Shown piece by piece: positions 18,097-27,326 of a stretch of 64,000 bases of DNA. Under the pieces are notes generated by a model. That model saw only the letters and a program-made list of their open reading frames with translations, ran no database searches and had not been told where the DNA came from. Location: NCBI RefSeq assembly GCF_022807975.1, contig NZ_CP094358.1, positions 3,596,001-3,660,000 of the forward strand. Reading direction: 5' to 3'. The stretch comes from Abyssalbus ytuae. Lineage in GTDB: Bacteria > Bacteroidota > Bacteroidia > Flavobacteriales > Flavobacteriaceae. The position numbers were made by a program, and so were the translations under genes. Positions within the stretch are counted from its first letter, which is position 1; the number at the start of each line of letters is the position of its first letter.

Positions 18097-20193
18097 GTGA
18101 AGAACATATCTTTCATATACACAATAATGATGATACTTGTTTTCCCTTTGAAGCTCAAAGCACAAAACACCCCCCCTGCTGAAGAAGAAACCGTAAAAAT
18201 AATTGTAAAAGCAAGGGCAAAAGAAGGTAAAGTGATGCTGCGATGGGGCGTGAATGAAAAATATGCCTGGAAATACGGCAATACTTATGGTTACAGTATA
18301 GAAAGGGTAACTATTTTAAGAGATGGCAAGCCCTTGTTAAAACCCGAACGAAAAATACTCACCGGTGGCCCTGTAAAACCAAAACCGTTGCAGGAATGGG
18401 AAAGTATTGCCAGTACTAATGATATGGCTGCTGTGGCAGCACAGGCCATATACGGGGAAGATTTTGAAGTGAACGACGAAGAAAACAGCAGCCCCGTAAT
18501 GCAGGTAGTTTTGGAAAGCGAAGAACTGGACAGGCGTTTCGGTTTCTCCATGTTTGCCATAGACCAGGACTTTACTGCCGCTCAATACGCAGGTTTGGGA
18601 CTGGTGGATACCGACGTAAAAACCAATGAAAAATACCTGTATAATATAAAATCTGCCATTCCGGAAGATCTTATGAAAATTGAACCTTCAGGAATTTTTA
18701 TAAGCCCTTCCGAAGAAGAAGAATTACCCAAACCGGTTGATTTTGCAGGATATTATTATAACAATGCCTTTGTACTGGTATGGGAATACGACCTTTTACA
18801 GGAATATTATACCTCTTATGACCTGCAACGGTCAGAAGACGGAATTACTTTTAAAACACTTAATAAAACCCCCATAACCAAACTTGCCGACACCGGATTT
18901 TCAGGAATATCATATACCGATAGCATACCGCAATTCGGTAAAAATTACTGGTACAGGATTACAGGCAGGTCGTTATTTGATGAAAAAAGCGAACCCTCGG
19001 AAGCGTTGCAGTTAATAGCTTTTGAAGAACTGCAGGCAACCCCTGTTTTTGAAGAAAACGTAATCCTCTCCGATACGGAAGTACAGTTACGCTGGTCTTT
19101 CCCCGAACAAGAGGCATGGAAAGTACAAAAGTTTGATTTGTTAAGATCTGATAAAGCTGTGGGACCTTATGACGTTGTTGTTGGAGATATAGATGCAAAA
19201 GCCAGAAATTATAGATATAAAAAATTAAAACCTGTAAACTATTTTAAGCTTAAGGCTTATGGAACAGGGGGGGACACGCAAACATCACCAAATAACATGG
19301 TACAACCTATTGATTCTGTCCCCCCGGTAAAACCTGTGGGGTTAGAAGGAACCATTGACAGTTTAGGTTTAGTAAAGCTTACATGGGCCCAAAACAATGA
19401 ACCCGACCTGAAAGGCTATAAAATTTTCAGGGCTGACAGGCCGGGGCAGGAATTTACCCTGCTTGGCAAGTACAGCATTAATAAGCTATTCTATACCGAT
19501 ACTATAAACCTGAGGTCATTCAACCCAAAGGTTTTTTACAAGATCATGGCCATAGATCATCGTTATAACGAATCGGAATATTCAGAGGTATTGGCATTGA
19601 ACCGCCCGGATAAAATTCCGCCTACCTCGCCTGTATTCGATTCTTATAAACTATCTCCTGATGGGGTATTACTGCAATGGACAAAAAGTTCATCGGATGA
19701 TGTTGCCAGGGAAATCATTTACAGAAAAAACATGAACACCCCGGGAACAGAAGTATGGGAAAAAGTATATGAAACCCAAAATGATACCCTCCACCGATAT
19801 ATGGATAAAAATGTAATACCCGGAACAAAATACTTCTATACGATGGTGGCTATTGACAATGCAGGTTTAGAAAGTAATCCTTCACCCCCCTTATCTGTTT
19901 CCGCCATCGGGCAACTGGTAGCACAGGGAGTAAAAGGGTTATATGCCTCAGTGGATAGGGAAAATAAGCTCATAACCCTGGCTTGGAGATTAAATATAAC
20001 CAACGCCCACGAACTCCTTCTGTACAAAAAAGAAGAAGGGCAACCCTATACATTATATCAAACCATAGAGCCGGATCAAAAATTATTTACGGATACTAAA
20101 CTCTACCCGAATACTACCTATGGGTATGGGGTAAAAGTAGTGTTTAAAGATGGTAGTATAGGAGGATGGCAAGAGATTAAAGTGGTTTATTAA
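18097..20193 (+). CDS. Secreted multi-fibronectin-III protein
   Basis: The start is GTG at 18097, directly followed by a signal peptide (ends PLKLKAQ at about residue 22). At least four Fn3-type units follow, each with the hallmark 'W..... D L ... Y.I.R.....F' strands, for example VVLVWEYDLLQEYYTSYDL-like near 235, LRWSFPEQEAWKVQKFDLLR near 330, KLTWAQNNEPDLKGYKIFR near 425, and LLQWTKSSSDDVAREIIYR near 520, plus a final unit near 610. No T9SS tail is evident at the C-terminus (ends WQEIKVVY), so it may be periplasmic or held by partners. It is 11 bases after the giant split gene and 31 before the SprB-repeat gene. Likely a protein-protein interaction scaffold. Confidence 0.75.
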   Translation: MKNISFIYTIMMILVFPLKLKAQNTPPAEEETVKIIVKARAKEGKVMLRWGVNEKYAWKYGNTYGYSIERVTILRDGKPLLKPERKILTGGPVKPKPLQEWESIASTNDMAAVAAQAIYGEDFEVNDEENSSPVMQVVLESEELDRRFGFSMFAIDQDFTAAQYAGLGLVDTDVKTNEKYLYNIKSAIPEDLMKIEPSGIFISPSEEEELPKPVDFAGYYYNNAFVLVWEYDLLQEYYTSYDLQRSEDGITFKTLNKTPITKLADTGFSGISYTDSIPQFGKNYWYRITGRSLFDEKSEPSEALQLIAFEELQATPVFEENVILSDTEVQLRWSFPEQEAWKVQKFDLLRSDKAVGPYDVVVGDIDAKARNYRYKKLKPVNYFKLKAYGTGGDTQTSPNNMVQPIDSVPPVKPVGLEGTIDSLGLVKLTWAQNNEPDLKGYKIFRADRPGQEFTLLGKYSINKLFYTDTINLRSFNPKVFYKIMAIDHRYNESEYSEVLALNRPDKIPPTSPVFDSYKLSPDGVLLQWTKSSSDDVAREIIYRKNMNTPGTEVWEKVYETQNDTLHRYMDKNVIPGTKYFYTMVAIDNAGLESNPSPPLSVSAIGQLVAQGVKGLYASVDRENKLITLAWRLNITNAHELLLYKKEEGQPYTLYQTIEPDQKLFTDTKLYPNTTYGYGVKVVFKDGSIGGWQEIKVVY

Positions 20194-20224
20194 AAAAAAA
20201 TTATATAAAGAATAATAAAAAATT

Positions 20225-23200
20225 TTGGTTGTGAAAAAAGAGTTATTTATAATTATGTTTTTTTTATTACAAATTTCTTTTTCTCAGGAATATGGATTTT
20301 TATTAAGAACAAAAATATCAGGCTATGGTCATGCAAATACCTATTCGGCTCAGATTAATACTGACTCTGGTGATAGTTATGATGCGGGGGACTATATTGC
20401 TAATAACTCTAGTAATGGTAATATTTATTATGATTTTGTTGTATTAAATAATTCTTTCAAACAAGCTTCTGTTAATTTAGAAAGTTCATGGGAGGCATTG
20501 CATGAAGGTACTAATTGCACAGGATCCGAGAAATACATTTATAACAAGCAGGATTTTAATAATCCACCTTCAAGACGTTACAACCGCTGTCATTTTGTTA
20601 CCGATATTTATACACTGCATATTGAAGAACCTGATAAAACAGAACTTTGTGTGGAAGAAAATTTAACTCTCCAGTATGGTTACCACTGGTACTTCCGATT
20701 AAATGGAGAAACTAACTGGAGAAGTTTTCCACTCTCTTTGAATACTCAAGTTACTACTTTCACATTAAGAAATCTTTTTGAATTATCAGGGGTCTCTTAT
20801 GAAACTTGGAAAAATAAAACTTCTATACATTTTACTACTGGTTTCGATGGAGTATATACGAACATACGTAGCATGACTATTATAGGCTGCTCCCCCGCTT
20901 TAGCATCTACTCCTACTCCTGTAAAAGCGAAGTGCAGTTATAGTGATGACGGCAGTTTTACGGCACAGTTTGAGAGGGTTTTAAATGCTTCCAAAGATGA
21001 ACGGATGCTGGTATATGTAGAGAAATATAACCCATATTTGGATTCTATAGACGATCCTAATCCATGGCAATACAATGATGATGAAACCTATATTATCCCC
21101 GATAATATAACTACAGACCCTGCCGGCCTGCAAATGTCCGGGGTCAATTTAAACTGGCCCGATGTATTGTCAGCAGGAAAATACCGCCTGCGTTGGGTAA
21201 CTAAATATGGAGTAGACCCCGAAGCAAATCCCAATAGTGATGAGAAGAGTTCTTCGTTTGATGTGGGTTCACCAACCCCATTAACAATAAATAACATAAT
21301 CCCGGTACAGCCTAAGTGCCCGGAGGATAAAGGCAAGATTACAGTCATGGCAAGTGGGGGGACGGGCAGTTATGAATATTCCAAAAATAATGGTTCTACC
21401 TGGCAAACGAGTAATGTTTTTAATGATTTAGCCCCTGACACTACTTACCGGATCAAGGTAAAAGATGCGAATGGTTGTGAAGAACCCTCGCCGGGGGAAG
21501 CCAACCGTGAAGTAACGATTAACACCCCGGATCCTTCCCCCGAAATACAAACTCCCTTATTGGTGATACTTCCTACCGTAAACGGGGGAGGGTGGACAGC
21601 AAGTGTTACAACCGTTACAGGGGGAGATGGCAGTGCATTCACATATAACTTTACAAAAATTTCAGGCCCGGCCTCTTTTGTCCAGAACGGCAAGCAGATT
21701 ACAGGTACGGGAGAGGGGGAGTTTGAAGTGTATGTGTCAGACAGCCGGCCCTGTAATTCCAGTCCTGTAACTTTTATCATCACCGAACCGGATCCTTTAG
21801 GGGTTATTTTTAGTGAACCGCTTCCTATAGATTGTTACGGAGGTGCCGGCTCCCTACGCGCACAGGGAACAGGAGGTACCTCTGCGGAAGATGACAGCTA
21901 TACTTATGAATGGGAAGATGGTTCTGCAAGTGCTATTCGTCATGGCTTATCAGCAGGCACATACACAGTAACGGTAAGGGATAAGAACAATAATGAAATC
22001 ATACAAAGCTATAATTTTGGTGAGCCGGATGAATTAGGGGCAGGTGAAACCGTGACACTTGTGAAATGCAAGGGAGAGGATAACGGGAGTATCAGTCTGA
22101 ATATCAGTGGAGGAACGGGAAGCAAAACGGTAATCTGGCATAAAGCTTTTGACAGCAGTTTTAACCAAACCGGCTCCGCTATATCAGGATTAAGCCCGGG
22201 AACCTATTTTTATGAAATTACCGATGCCAATGGGTGTAACCTTAACAATAACAATACGGGTATCACCATTACCGAACCTGACAGTGTTATCTCTGTTGAA
22301 GAATTACCTGCTTCACACGTTAATAATAATATTTATGGAGGAAGTACAGGTGCCTTGGAAATAGAAGTTACCGGAGGTACCATCCCTTACAAAAGCATAG
22401 TGTGGAGCAGGGAAGGGGATAGCAGCTTTAATGCTGCAGGAACAAGTTTAAACACCCTGCAAGCCGGAAATTATAATGTAGTGATTACTGATGCCAATGA
22501 TTGTACGGCTACTTTAACTGCTCCTGTAGAGATTACCGAACCGGGCCTTTTACTGATTGCTAATAAAAATATTACCCACGTAGCTTGTTACGGAGCGGCC
22601 ACAGGGAGCATTGAGGTTGAGGTAACGGGTGGAATACCTCCTTATCATTATGAATGGACTTCTCCGGATGGTTTGGTATTTACTCCTGTAGACTCCCCTG
22701 AAATAGAAAACCTATATGCAGGTGGATACCAGCTAACGGTCACCGATGAATCAGGGTCGGTAGCAAGTATTACAGAAACTTTTACCGTTATCCAAAATAC
22801 AGAGTTAGTATTGACCAATATTAACGAAGATAACATTTGCTACAATGATAATAAAGGCAGTATAGACCTGACGGTAGTTGGGGGAACTCCCCCTTACCAT
22901 TATGAATGGAGTAACGGAGAGTTGACAGAAGATATTAATAGCCTTCCGACAGGTAGTTATAGTGTGATAGTGACAGATGACCTAGGCTGTACAAAAGAAG
23001 GTTCCTTTGAGATTACACAACCCCAGGATGCTGTATCTGTTACATATGAGGTAACCCATATTATCGCTTTTGGCTATAACGATGGTTCCATTGATATAAA
23101 CACTACAGGAGGTGCCACTCCTTATAGTTTTGAGTGGTTTTCCGATAATGGGTTTAGCTCTGCTGAAGAAGATATAGATCACCTGTCCCCGGGGCATTAT

Positions 23201-25024
23201 ACCCTGGTAGTATATGATGCTAACTATAATTCTTCGGGTAGCACTGCCTGCACGGCGATGCAGGAGTTTGAAATAATTGAACCCGCCTTGTTGGAAGCCA
23301 CGCTTATAGAAAATTATAGTTTATCCTGTTATGGAGATAGTAACGGAGAGATAGTTGCCGATGTAAGTGGCGGTGTTCCGCCATACCAGTATGAGTGGTA
23401 TAAGTTGGAAGGAAATAATGCAGTAGCAGTAGGAACTAATAATGAGCTATTGGCAGGAATGCCCGCAGGTACGTATCGTGTAGTTGTAACCGATGCCAAT
23501 GGTATAGAAATCATCCCGGAAGATTTAACCCTAGCCCAACCGGAAGAACTTAAGGTGACACTTTTGGGCCATACTGATGTAGAATGCAATGGAGATCTCA
23601 CGGGAGCCATAGATATTACGGTAGAAGGGGGTACACCTCCTTACGAATTTAATTGGAGTAATGGGAATGAGACTGAAGATCTGGCAAATATTCCGGCGGG
23701 ATTATATGAGGTGAATGTGGGAGACTCCAATGGGTGTATAAAAGTATTGGCAGTAGAGATTAAAAATCTGTATTCTCCTTTAGAGATTACCGGGGTGGAA
23801 GTAAAGGATGTTTCAGTTTTTGATGGAGATGATGGTTCGCTGGAGATAGAATTGACCGGGGGGCATGCACCTTACCATATAGTATGGGAAAATGAATTAG
23901 GAGAAGAAACAGGAAATACTGAAAAAATTGAAAATTTACATGCAGGAAACTATACAGTAAGTGTGGAGGATAGCAGTGGCTGTGTAATGTCTCAGACTTA
24001 TGCGGTTGCCGAGCCTGATATAGTAGAGGCAACTATTATACAACCGGCTTGTGCAGGTTTTTGTGATGGCACCATTTCCTTAGTGGTAAATGGAGGAAAT
24101 GGTACTTTTACGTACACATGGAGTAATGGTATGACAGGAGATGTCCTTACCGGAGTATGTTCAGGAGAATACAGTGTATTGATAGAAGGATATGGCAACC
24201 GGGTACTGGAACGTTCCTACCGGGTGGATGATCCGCCTGTACTTGAGATAGAATTGGGAGCCAACCGGGTATTGTGCCAGGGGCAGGCACATATTATTGA
24301 TGGGAGTATACCCGATGTAAATGCGCATTATGAATGGTACCTGAACGGTGATTTTTTCAGTAATGAGCCCGAAATAGAGGTGTCGCTGGCGGGAAGTTAT
24401 GAATTGAAGGTTACTGATTCAAAAGGCTGTCAGGCGGGCGACGTAATAGAAATAGGCAGTACTGATCAGAAAATATCTGCTGAGTTCGCAGTATCCAGCC
24501 AGGTATTTACCGGAGAACCCTTGGTATTGGTAGATGTGAGTAATCCCAAGCCGGACCGGATAGAGTGGGATTTACCTGATGGTTCCGAAATAATAGAAAT
24601 TTCGGGTGATTATACGGAAGTGGTATTCCGTCAAACAGGTGAATATAAGGTAGGTATGTTAACTCACCTTGGAGATTGCCAGGCTTATCAGGAAAAGTGG
24701 ATAGTGGTTACGGAACGGGAGGATTTTGGGGAAAGAACGGAAGAAGAGGAAAGCTTAGTCGATAAACCGGACATTGTTAACTTTCTGGCTTATCCTAACC
24801 CTTCCACAGGGGAGTTTACCCTGGAAGTTGACTTGCAGGAAGGACAGAAGGTGAGTTTAAAAATATTTAGATTAGGGAATAATAGTATCTTGGATTATCG
24901 CGTATTTGAAGGCTCAAAAGAATATATAGTAAATTACAACCTCGGGTATGAGGGAGCAGGAATATATTTTATAATACTGGAAACTCCCCACACCACCCAG
25001 GTAAAAAAGATTATTATTGAATGA
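20225..25024 (+). CDS. SprB-repeat surface protein with T9SS type A sorting domain
   Basis: A 1,599-residue secreted protein. The open frame starts at TTG 20225, but GTG at 20231 (giving VKKELFIIMFFLLQISFSQ) is the more natural start for the signal peptide. An N-terminal ~230-residue region has several Cys. Then come about a dozen SprB-type repeats, each with a C-[YN]G-D/A-x-x-GSI opening, a 'GGTPPY-Y-W' core and a 'L-AG-Y-V-VTD-NGC' end. The last ~80 residues are a T9SS type A sorting domain (YPNPSTGEFTLEV, GAGIYFIILE, KKIIIE). SprB-repeat proteins are cell-surface adhesins, the prototype being the gliding motility adhesin SprB. No SprF-like partner is adjacent. Confidence 0.88.
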   Translation: MVVKKELFIIMFFLLQISFSQEYGFLLRTKISGYGHANTYSAQINTDSGDSYDAGDYIANNSSNGNIYYDFVVLNNSFKQASVNLESSWEALHEGTNCTGSEKYIYNKQDFNNPPSRRYNRCHFVTDIYTLHIEEPDKTELCVEENLTLQYGYHWYFRLNGETNWRSFPLSLNTQVTTFTLRNLFELSGVSYETWKNKTSIHFTTGFDGVYTNIRSMTIIGCSPALASTPTPVKAKCSYSDDGSFTAQFERVLNASKDERMLVYVEKYNPYLDSIDDPNPWQYNDDETYIIPDNITTDPAGLQMSGVNLNWPDVLSAGKYRLRWVTKYGVDPEANPNSDEKSSSFDVGSPTPLTINNIIPVQPKCPEDKGKITVMASGGTGSYEYSKNNGSTWQTSNVFNDLAPDTTYRIKVKDANGCEEPSPGEANREVTINTPDPSPEIQTPLLVILPTVNGGGWTASVTTVTGGDGSAFTYNFTKISGPASFVQNGKQITGTGEGEFEVYVSDSRPCNSSPVTFIITEPDPLGVIFSEPLPIDCYGGAGSLRAQGTGGTSAEDDSYTYEWEDGSASAIRHGLSAGTYTVTVRDKNNNEIIQSYNFGEPDELGAGETVTLVKCKGEDNGSISLNISGGTGSKTVIWHKAFDSSFNQTGSAISGLSPGTYFYEITDANGCNLNNNNTGITITEPDSVISVEELPASHVNNNIYGGSTGALEIEVTGGTIPYKSIVWSREGDSSFNAAGTSLNTLQAGNYNVVITDANDCTATLTAPVEITEPGLLLIANKNITHVACYGAATGSIEVEVTGGIPPYHYEWTSPDGLVFTPVDSPEIENLYAGGYQLTVTDESGSVASITETFTVIQNTELVLTNINEDNICYNDNKGSIDLTVVGGTPPYHYEWSNGELTEDINSLPTGSYSVIVTDDLGCTKEGSFEITQPQDAVSVTYEVTHIIAFGYNDGSIDINTTGGATPYSFEWFSDNGFSSAEEDIDHLSPGHYTLVVYDANYNSSGSTACTAMQEFEIIEPALLEATLIENYSLSCYGDSNGEIVADVSGGVPPYQYEWYKLEGNNAVAVGTNNELLAGMPAGTYRVVVTDANGIEIIPEDLTLAQPEELKVTLLGHTDVECNGDLTGAIDITVEGGTPPYEFNWSNGNETEDLANIPAGLYEVNVGDSNGCIKVLAVEIKNLYSPLEITGVEVKDVSVFDGDDGSLEIELTGGHAPYHIVWENELGEETGNTEKIENLHAGNYTVSVEDSSGCVMSQTYAVAEPDIVEATIIQPACAGFCDGTISLVVNGGNGTFTYTWSNGMTGDVLTGVCSGEYSVLIEGYGNRVLERSYRVDDPPVLEIELGANRVLCQGQAHIIDGSIPDVNAHYEWYLNGDFFSNEPEIEVSLAGSYELKVTDSKGCQAGDVIEIGSTDQKISAEFAVSSQVFTGEPLVLVDVSNPKPDRIEWDLPDGSEIIEISGDYTEVVFRQTGEYKVGMLTHLGDCQAYQEKWIVVTEREDFGERTEEEESLVDKPDIVNFLAYPNPSTGEFTLEVDLQEGQKVSLKIFRLGNNSILDYRVFEGSKEYIVNYNLGYEGAGIYFIILETPHTTQVKKIIIE

Positions 25025-25069
25025 TTAACTCATCACTCATTATAAAAACTATTTTAACAGGATTTGAAG

Positions 25070-25198
25070 TTGATTGAAGAGGGTAGAAAGTACTACGAAA
25101 TAAATTCTTTGAGAAATAAGGCTGTAGAAGAGCATCAAACGGAAAAAAAGGTTCCTTTATATGAGGCTATTTATCAGAGAGCGTTTGCCCTGGCTTAA
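25070..25198 (+). pseudogene. 3' remnant of a bshA-like gene
   Basis: An in-frame stretch of 42 codons and a stop ends in VPLYEAIYQRAFALA, against VPLYEAIYQKAFILV at the end of intact bshA. At DNA level 25151-25185 matches 1658-1692 at 33 of 35 bases. Upstream of 25139 the sequence no longer resembles bshA closely and a stop codon lies at 25055-25057. It is therefore a truncated 3' copy, not a gene. It marks the distal edge of the 23.5-kb island that starts right after bshA. Confidence 0.75.
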
Positions 25199-25249
25199 TT
25201 TGTGAATGAGCATATAATATTTAGCATTTAGCGCAATTATCGTAATAAA

Positions 25250-25930
25250 TTAATTTGTAATTACTATTTCAGAAAAACGGGAAATAAAATGTTCCGGTTT
25301 AAATTTTTCTGCAAAGAAGTGGTGGGTATCGGTATGTATATTTAGCCCGTTATCTACCAATCCTATAGTATTCCATCCCCTCGCTTTAGGGGTGATAAAA
25401 TCTTTCTTGAGGTTATCGGCTATATAAATGTATTTTTCCGCATTAAAGTGTTTTTCAATGGCCTGATAATTTTGTGCAGCAGGTTTTTCAGAGCCTATAT
25501 CTTCAGAAATTACAATCTTATCAATAAGAGGGTAAATGCCTAGACTTTTAATCTTATTTGTTTGGGTAGTTTTCCTCCCGTCTGTTATAATGGCTGTTTT
25601 TCCTTTATGCGTTCTTATTTTTTTTAGTAAATCAATTACATTATCAAAAGGTTTTATTGAGGGAGTATGATTTCTGTAATCTGAAAGAAGTTCTTCTTTG
25701 GTTATATTGTATACAGATGATAAGTGCCCGAAGACATCTTTATTACTCCTGTATAAAGAAAACATGTAACTGTATAATTGGAGGGGAGTGTGTTTTTCTA
25801 ATTTTTCTGCAATGAAATGAAAAGCCGATTTTAAATAATCTATTTCATTATACAGGGTATCATCCAAATCAAAGGCAATAACCGTTTTATCGTTAACTTT
25901 TATATTCATGGACCAGAATTTCGTTATCAT
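25250..25930 (-). CDS. HAD-superfamily hydrolase
   Basis: All four HAD motifs are visible: motif I DLDDTLYNE (nucleophile and acid near residues 21-23), motif II ITDG, motif III lysine in SEKPAAQNY, and motif IV IADNLKKD. An all-helical cap follows motif I, as in type C1 phosphatases such as pyrophosphatase or phosphoglycolate-like enzymes. The first ATG at 25930 gives a 38-base overlap with the ATP-grasp gene; an internal ATG at 25909 (MNIKVNDKTV) reduces this to 17 bases and is the likelier start. The tight overlap with an ATP-grasp ligase suggests that the two act on the same substrate, probably a modification of the polysaccharide or its precursor. Substrate unknown. Confidence 0.85.
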   Translation of the reverse strand: MITKFWSMNIKVNDKTVIAFDLDDTLYNEIDYLKSAFHFIAEKLEKHTPLQLYSYMFSLYRSNKDVFGHLSSVYNITKEELLSDYRNHTPSIKPFDNVIDLLKKIRTHKGKTAIITDGRKTTQTNKIKSLGIYPLIDKIVISEDIGSEKPAAQNYQAIEKHFNAEKYIYIADNLKKDFITPKARGWNTIGLVDNGLNIHTDTHHFFAEKFKPEHFISRFSEIVITN

Positions 25931-26861
25931 ACCTTAACATTAACAAATTATTTTCCCAGCAATCCATGCATTCATCTATATTTTTATCTAAAAGGTATTC
26001 TTCTATTATCCATCTCACATAATTTGCCCCTGCCAGATAAGAAAGAGGGAAACCTCCGCCAAAGCGTGGGTTTATTTCTATTCCTATAATGTGATTGTTT
26101 TCTTTGTGTTTGAAAAACTGGGCTGTAAGGCAACCTTTGGCTCCGGGTATATGATATAGTTTTTCTTTGATATAACTAATAAGGATATTTTTTTCTGTTT
26201 TCCCTTTATTTACTTCACCGTCTCTTACTTCAATCCGTTTACGGGGGACTACGCATTTTAGTTTGCTGTCTTTGGAATAGTATAAATCGCAGGTAAACTC
26301 TTCGTATACGTCCCGGTCTAAATATTCGAGAAACATTAACTTTTCATTTTTAAAATGATATTCAACCAACTCATCTTCCTTTAAAATTATAAAGGTATCG
26401 GTACTGCGGCTGCCATCAACCGGTTTTATAAATAAGGGAAGTTTATACCTGTCTTTAGGAAACTCTTTTGCAACATTTATGTTATGTGCTTTAAAAAACT
26501 CATGAATTTTTCTTTTGTCCCTGCATTTATTTATAAAGGAAACGGAAGATATAACCGGCTTAATACCATTGTTGAGTAATAGTTGCTCATTTTTGGCCAA
26601 TACTATGAGTTCCGTATCGATGGTGGGAATAATGAGGGAAATATTGTTGGTTTTACATATTTCTGTTATTTTGGATAAATAACCGGAACTGTTTACGGGC
26701 GGTACTTTAAATGCACCATCTGATATTTGTGCAGCGGCCGACAAGTGTGGATTAAGATCTGCCACAAATACTTTGCTCTCCGGGCGGACTGCTTTAATTT
26801 CTTTCTGAAAAAATTTAACCAGGGAAACTCTTTTACCGGCAGATGTTATGAGTATATTCAT
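25893..26861 (-). CDS. ATP-grasp domain protein (carbamoyl-phosphate-synthase-like ligase)
   Basis: The N-terminus is a Rossmann-like pre-ATP-grasp fold (MNILITSAGKRVSLVKFFQK; VADLNPHLSAA). ATP-grasp signatures follow: the lysine strand LFIKPVDGSRST, the acidic strand MFLEYLDRDVYEEFTCDLYY, and the metal/ATP site GIEINPRFGGGFPLSYLAG. Such enzymes form an amide or ester by way of an acyl phosphate. Close relatives occur in polysaccharide loci next to HAD hydrolases, where a role in adding an amino acid or similar group is plausible but unproven. It is the promoter-proximal gene of a two-gene unit, separated from the main polysaccharide operon by a 459-base repeat region. Confidence 0.82.
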   Translation of the reverse strand: MNILITSAGKRVSLVKFFQKEIKAVRPESKVFVADLNPHLSAAAQISDGAFKVPPVNSSGYLSKITEICKTNNISLIIPTIDTELIVLAKNEQLLLNNGIKPVISSVSFINKCRDKRKIHEFFKAHNINVAKEFPKDRYKLPLFIKPVDGSRSTDTFIILKEDELVEYHFKNEKLMFLEYLDRDVYEEFTCDLYYSKDSKLKCVVPRKRIEVRDGEVNKGKTEKNILISYIKEKLYHIPGAKGCLTAQFFKHKENNHIIGIEINPRFGGGFPLSYLAGANYVRWIIEEYLLDKNIDECMDCWENNLLMLRYDNEILVHEYKS

Positions 26862-26932
26862 TTATAACAGGAGAATAATGTTTGATCACTACAATTGAAT
26901 AGCTAATTTACATTAAATAGTTTAGTAAAAAA

Positions 26933-26986
26933 GGTAGTTTGGGATTTGCGGTAAATTAATAACCGATACCGCTAAAAGTTTTATGG
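26933..26986. repeat. Direct repeat flanking the 23-bp tandem array, left copy
   Basis: This 54-base segment resembles 27272-27326: both begin GGTAGTTTG, share the 17-mer GCGGTAAATTAATAACC and end TTTTATGG, with a few substitutions and a one-base offset. The two copies bracket the 23-bp tandem array. The gap 26862-27320 contains only these repeats and no gene. Confidence 0.75.
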
Positions 26987-27071
26987 CCAGCTTAGAGGCC
27001 AGACCGTATCCTTCGGGAGAATTGCCGGGACTTTCGCTTTCTGTAAATACAGTCCCCCCCTTTCTATATAT

Positions 27072-27204
27072 CCGGACACTATGCTGTCAGACTTCCGGAC
27101 ACTATGCTGTCAGACCTCCGGACACTATGCTGTCAGACCTCCGGACATTATGCTGTCAGACCTCCAGACACTATGCTGTCAGACCTCCAGACACTATGCT
27201 GTCT
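27072..27204. repeat. Tandem repeat, 23-bp unit, six copies
   Basis: Copies start at 27072, 27095, 27118, 27141, 27164 and 27187, exactly 23 bases apart. The unit reads CCGGACACTATGCTGTCAGA plus CYT, with only scattered changes (ATTATG in copy 4, CCAGAC in copies 5-6). GACA and TGTC within each unit form a short inverted repeat. There are no spacers between units, so it is not a CRISPR array. The period is not a multiple of three and the array is unlikely to be coding. Confidence 0.92.
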
Positions 27205-27271
27205 TGGTTTGGGATAAGTAATAGGCAAGGTGATTGTGTTAATTCAGAAGAATATAGGGGCTACGCAACAG

Positions 27272-27326
27272 GGTAGTTTGAGGATTGCGGTAAATTAATA
27301 ACCTGTTACCGGTATAAATTTTATGG
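27272..27326. repeat. Direct repeat flanking the 23-bp tandem array, right copy
   Basis: Partner of 26933-26986. Its last six bases overlap the stop region of the sugar transferase gene. It contains TAACCTGTTACC, whose reverse complement also occurs at 52-63 near the start of the window. Confidence 0.75.

Noticed and set aside
1693-25150. Prophage or integrative element
   Set aside because: No integrase, transposase, phage structural or conjugation gene is present, so only the weaker term island is used.
27072-27204. Possible CRISPR array
   Set aside because: The 23-bp units are directly adjacent with no spacers and there are no cas genes nearby.
26983-27276. 97-codon plus-strand open frame across the 23-bp repeats
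   Set aside because: It exists only because the repeats lack stops in that frame; the period is not a multiple of three and there is no conserved protein pattern.
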